This document shows, in pieces, positions 60,954-64,000 of a stretch of 64,000 nt of DNA. Origin of the DNA: Gaetbulibacter sp. 4G1. GTDB taxonomy: Bacteria; Bacteroidota; Bacteroidia; Flavobacteriales; Flavobacteriaceae. The notes beneath the pieces were generated by a model that worked only from the letters and a program-made list of their open reading frames with translations, ran no database searches and was not told the DNA's origin. The stretch covers positions 1 through 64,000 of the forward strand of contig NZ_MDVN01000020.1 of assembly GCF_002741945.1 (NCBI RefSeq), in the 5' to 3' direction. A program made the position numbers and the translations under genes. How positions within the stretch are numbered: position 1 is the first letter of the stretch; the number at the start of each line of letters is the position of its first letter.

Positions 60954-63932
60954 ATGATAAAAAAGCAATTTTTAATCTTCACACTTTTGTGTAGCTTTTC
61001 TTTTTATGCACAAGATTATTTTCCTAAAAATGACGGAGTAAAAGCAACAAACACAAATTATACCGCATTTACAAATGCTAAAATTTTTGTTACTCCAACA
61101 CAAGTTATTAATAAAGGTACACTGCTTATTCGTAACGGAAAAGTAGTAGCTTCCGGAACATCAGTTAATATTCCTAAGAATGCAGTGATTATTGATGTTT
61201 CTGGTAAAAGTATTTATCCTTCTTTTATAGACATGTATTCGAGTTTTGGCATAGAAAAACCTAAGCGTTCTTCAAGTAATAGTAGAACTGCTCAATACGA
61301 TGCTAGTAGAACTGGATACTATTGGAATGACCATGTCATGCCAGAAAACAAAGCAATTAACAATTTTAAGTACGACTCTAAATCGGCCAAAGCGCTTATT
61401 AATGCTGGCTTTGGTATTGTTAACACGCACATTCAAGACGGTATTGTAAGAGGGCAAGGTACTTTAGTTGCACTAAATGAAAACGCGGGTAACGAAACTA
61501 GGGTTTTAGATGTAAGCTCTGGACAGTATTTATCCTTTAGAAAAAGTGTTACTTCAAGACAGGCTTACCCTAGCTCTATTATGGGAAGTATGGCTTTACT
61601 ACGTCAACTTTATTTGGATGCCGATTGGTATGCAAAAGGACACAATAAAACTAAAGATTTATCAATAGAGGCTTTAAATCATAACAAAAATTTAGTTCAA
61701 ATTTTTGATGCTGGCAGTAGAGCAAATATTTTAAGAGCCGATAAAGTTGGTGATGCACATAATGTGCAATACGTTATTCTTGGTGGTGGTGATGAATATG
61801 AGCGCATTGCCGAAATAAAAGCAACTAATGCATCATTAATTATCCCTATAAACTTCCCAAAAGCTTACGATGTTGAAAATGCTTTTTTAGCATCTACTTT
61901 ATCGTTAGCAGATATGAGAGCGTGGAATCAAAAACCATCAAACCCAAAAATGCTAGCAGAAAACAACATAACATTTGCATTAACAACGCACAGTTTAAAG
62001 TCGCCTAATGCATTTAAAGCCCATCTTTTAAATGCTATAAAACATGGGCTTTCTAAAGAAAAAGCATTGGAAGCTTTAACTACAATTCCTGCACAACTAT
62101 TAGGGAAATCTAAAATGATTGGTTCTTTAAAAAACGAGAGTCAAGCTAATTTTTTAATTACTTCTGGCGATATTTTCGATAAAAAAACCAAGCTTTTTGA
62201 AAATTGGGTTCAAGGGAATAAAAATGTTATAAAAGATATGAATACCAAGGACATTACTGGTAACTATGAATTTTCTTTAAATAGTCAAACTTATAAAATG
62301 TCTATAAGTGGTGAATCAAATAAATTAAAAACCAAAATCACTTCTAATGAAAAAGTGCGTGGTTCTAGAATAGCTTATAAAGATGACTGGGTAAATATTG
62401 CTTTTACAACTGCAGACTCAACAAAACAAGAATTTATAAGAGTTGTAGCCAATGTTGATGCTAATAAAAACCTGAACGGGAAAACAATTATGCCTAATGG
62501 CAATGAGCTTTCTTTTTTTGCAAAACATTCTAAAGAAGAAGATGTTTCTAAAAAAACCACAAATAAAGATGATACTGAAAGCGAAAAAATTTTCCCTGTA
62601 ACTTATCCTAATAATTCATATGGCTTTTCAGCATTACCCAAAGCTGAAGCCCTCTTATTTAAAAACGCAACGGTTTGGACTAACGAAAAAGAAGGTATAT
62701 TAAAAAACACAGACGTTTTAATTAAAAATGGGAAAATTGCAAAGATTGGACAAAACCTATCAGATAGCAATGCAAAAATTATTGATGCAGAAAACAAACA
62801 TTTAACTTCAGGTATTATTGATGAGCACTCGCATATTGCTGCTGCATCCATTAATGAAGGCGGACAAAACTCATCGGCAGAAGTTTCTATTGAAGATGTA
62901 ATTGATGAAACTGATGTTGGTATTTACAGAAATTTAGCAGGAGGCGTTACTTCAATTCAAATATTGCATGGCTCTGCTAATCCAATTGGTGGCCGGTCTG
63001 CTATCATAAAATTAAAATGGGGAGAAACGGCAAATAATTTAATCTATAAAAGTAGTCCTAAATTTATAAAATTCGCTTTGGGAGAGAACGTAAAACAAAC
63101 CAGGCATCAAAACGGAGTTCGTTTTCCGCAAACACGAATGGGTGTTGAGCAAGTTTATATAGATTATTTTACAAGAGCTAAAGAGTATGATGCATTAAAG
63201 AAAAGTGGTAAGCCATACAGAAAAGATATTGAACTAGATGTGCTTGCTCAAATTTTAAACAAAGAGCGCTATATTTCCTGTCACTCTTATGTGCAAAGCG
63301 AAATTAATATGCTTATGAAAGTTGCAGAACGCTTCAATTTTAACATCAATACATTTACACATATTCTTGAAGGTTATAAAGTTGCAGATAAAATGAAAGC
63401 ACATGGTGTTGGTGGTTCAACATTTAGTGATTGGTGGGCTTACAAATATGAAGTAAATGATGCTATTCCGTATAACGCAGCCATTATGCACAATGCTGGT
63501 GTAACCGTTGCTATTAATAGTGATGATGGAGAAATGTCTCGTCGTTTAAATCAGGAAGCAGCAAAATCTGTTAAATATGGTGCTATTAGCGAAGAAGAAG
63601 CTTGGAAATTTGTTACACTAAATCCTGCAAAATTGTTACATATTGATGAACGTGTTGGTAGTATTAAAGTCGGTAAAGATGCTGATGTTGTGCTTTGGTC
63701 GCACAATCCATTATCTATTTATGCAAAAGCTGAAAAAACAATTATTGAAGGTGTAACTTATTTTGACTTAAAACAGGATAAAATAAAGCGCTCAGAAATA
63801 AAGAGCGAAAAAAGTGAACTTATTAATATGATGATGCAAGCTAAAAATAAAGGTCTAAAAACACAACCTATTAAAAAGAAAATAAAAGAGCATTTACACT
63901 GCGATTCTATTGATAACGATTACCAACACTAA
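60954..63932 (+). CDS. Large exported amidohydrolase with two modules
   Basis: 992 residues with a signal peptide (FYAQ cleavage). The first half (about 30-440) has amidohydrolase-like strand and helix order (GTLLIRNGKVVASG, IYPSFIDMYSSFG) but lacks the HxH metal motif: the site reads FIDMYSSFG. The second half (about 560-960) has it: H625 and H627 in DEHSHIAAAS, a following CHSYVQSE region, THILEGYKVADKM and the catalytic-aspartate motif INSDDGEMSRR. It is an imidazolonepropionase/dihydroorotase-like hydrolase of unknown substrate, probably periplasmic. Another exported protein gene begins 13 bp after it. Confidence 0.9.
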   Translation: MIKKQFLIFTLLCSFSFYAQDYFPKNDGVKATNTNYTAFTNAKIFVTPTQVINKGTLLIRNGKVVASGTSVNIPKNAVIIDVSGKSIYPSFIDMYSSFGIEKPKRSSSNSRTAQYDASRTGYYWNDHVMPENKAINNFKYDSKSAKALINAGFGIVNTHIQDGIVRGQGTLVALNENAGNETRVLDVSSGQYLSFRKSVTSRQAYPSSIMGSMALLRQLYLDADWYAKGHNKTKDLSIEALNHNKNLVQIFDAGSRANILRADKVGDAHNVQYVILGGGDEYERIAEIKATNASLIIPINFPKAYDVENAFLASTLSLADMRAWNQKPSNPKMLAENNITFALTTHSLKSPNAFKAHLLNAIKHGLSKEKALEALTTIPAQLLGKSKMIGSLKNESQANFLITSGDIFDKKTKLFENWVQGNKNVIKDMNTKDITGNYEFSLNSQTYKMSISGESNKLKTKITSNEKVRGSRIAYKDDWVNIAFTTADSTKQEFIRVVANVDANKNLNGKTIMPNGNELSFFAKHSKEEDVSKKTTNKDDTESEKIFPVTYPNNSYGFSALPKAEALLFKNATVWTNEKEGILKNTDVLIKNGKIAKIGQNLSDSNAKIIDAENKHLTSGIIDEHSHIAAASINEGGQNSSAEVSIEDVIDETDVGIYRNLAGGVTSIQILHGSANPIGGRSAIIKLKWGETANNLIYKSSPKFIKFALGENVKQTRHQNGVRFPQTRMGVEQVYIDYFTRAKEYDALKKSGKPYRKDIELDVLAQILNKERYISCHSYVQSEINMLMKVAERFNFNINTFTHILEGYKVADKMKAHGVGGSTFSDWWAYKYEVNDAIPYNAAIMHNAGVTVAINSDDGEMSRRLNQEAAKSVKYGAISEEEAWKFVTLNPAKLLHIDERVGSIKVGKDADVVLWSHNPLSIYAKAEKTIIEGVTYFDLKQDKIKRSEIKSEKSELINMMMQAKNKGLKTQPIKKKIKEHLHCDSIDNDYQH

Positions 63933-63945
63933 AAACATATTACAA

Positions 63946-64000
63946 ATGAAAAATTTAAAAAAAATATTCTTATTCGTTATGTTATTGTGTTCTTCAATAG
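63946..64000 (+). CDS. Start of an exported protein (cut by window end)
   Basis: Only 18 codons are visible: MKNLKKIFLFVMLLCSSI, the beginning of a signal peptide. It starts 13 bp after the amidohydrolase, so it is probably in the same operon. In flavobacterial genomes a second amidohydrolase often follows such a gene, but this cannot be checked here. Confidence 0.6.
   Translation, partial: MKNLKKIFLFVMLLCSSI

Noticed and set aside
1-64000. CRISPR arrays, insertion sequences or prophage
   Set aside because: No regularly spaced direct repeats, transposase motifs or phage structural genes were seen anywhere in the window.

Overview
The window looks like a chromosomal segment from a member of the Flavobacteriaceae (Bacteroidota). 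The DNA is AT-rich. Promoters carry the Bacteroidota -7 element TAnnTTTG and genes lack obvious Shine-Dalgarno boxes. Family markers include SusC/SusD, FecR with an ECF sigma factor, BT_3928-type DoxX, DUF3667, DUF3810, DUF4293 and DUF1599 proteins, and an archaeal/eukaryotic-type ProS. I see no prophage, insertion sequence or CRISPR array.

Positions 1-16100 (almost all minus strand) hold the most unusual part: a complete, tightly packed type II secretion / type IV pilus-like locus. In transcription order it encodes a GspK/PilX-like tip pseudopilin with a beta-repeat body, two small pseudopilins, a GspF platform protein, a GspG-like major pseudopilin, a short prepilin peptidase, a GspE ATPase, a GspD/PilQ secretin, GspL-, GspM- and GspC-like assembly proteins with an inserted FN3 lipoprotein, and an OmpH/Skp-like membrane protein. 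A lipoprotein and a very large FN3-repeat secreted protein, cut by the window edge, follow. Two response regulators lie upstream. One is canonical; the other is a LytTR protein whose receiver has lost its phosphorylation residues. Three promoter regions of the locus share pairs of a 13-bp motif, AAGG-N5-CCTT-like, spaced 21-22 bp. This suggests one regulon controlled by the LytTR protein.

Positions 16400-20880 carry tRNA-Arg and a sulfur module: a Crp/Fnr regulator, two YeeE/YedE-type transporter halves, a TauE/SafE exporter, a persulfide dioxygenase-rhodanese fusion and an HMA domain protein. Both operon promoters carry a Crp-like palindrome at exactly the same distance from the -7 box.

Positions 20880-44510 are mostly housekeeping genes: clpS, prmA, tpiA, a thioredoxin-like protein, a peptide ABC permease with an apparent CTG start, folP, cdaA, an ABC exporter, truA, rho, rpsT, tRNA-Glu, proS, folE, cysS and yidD. 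Several Bacteroidota-specific membrane proteins, a low-complexity lipoprotein and a FadL-like porin are interspersed.

Positions 44540-57950 (minus strand) form a SusCD-type nutrient-uptake locus: ECF sigma factor, FecR anti-sigma factor, STN-containing SusC, SusD, a large FG-GAP/ASPIC lipoprotein and a DUF5107-TPR protein, with no recognisable glycoside hydrolase. Positions 58167-64000 encode a PepD-type dipeptidase, a DUF3810 membrane metalloprotein, a two-module amidohydrolase and the first codons of another exported protein. A dispersed intergenic repeat occurs three times (22.1, 36.9 and 59.7 kb).
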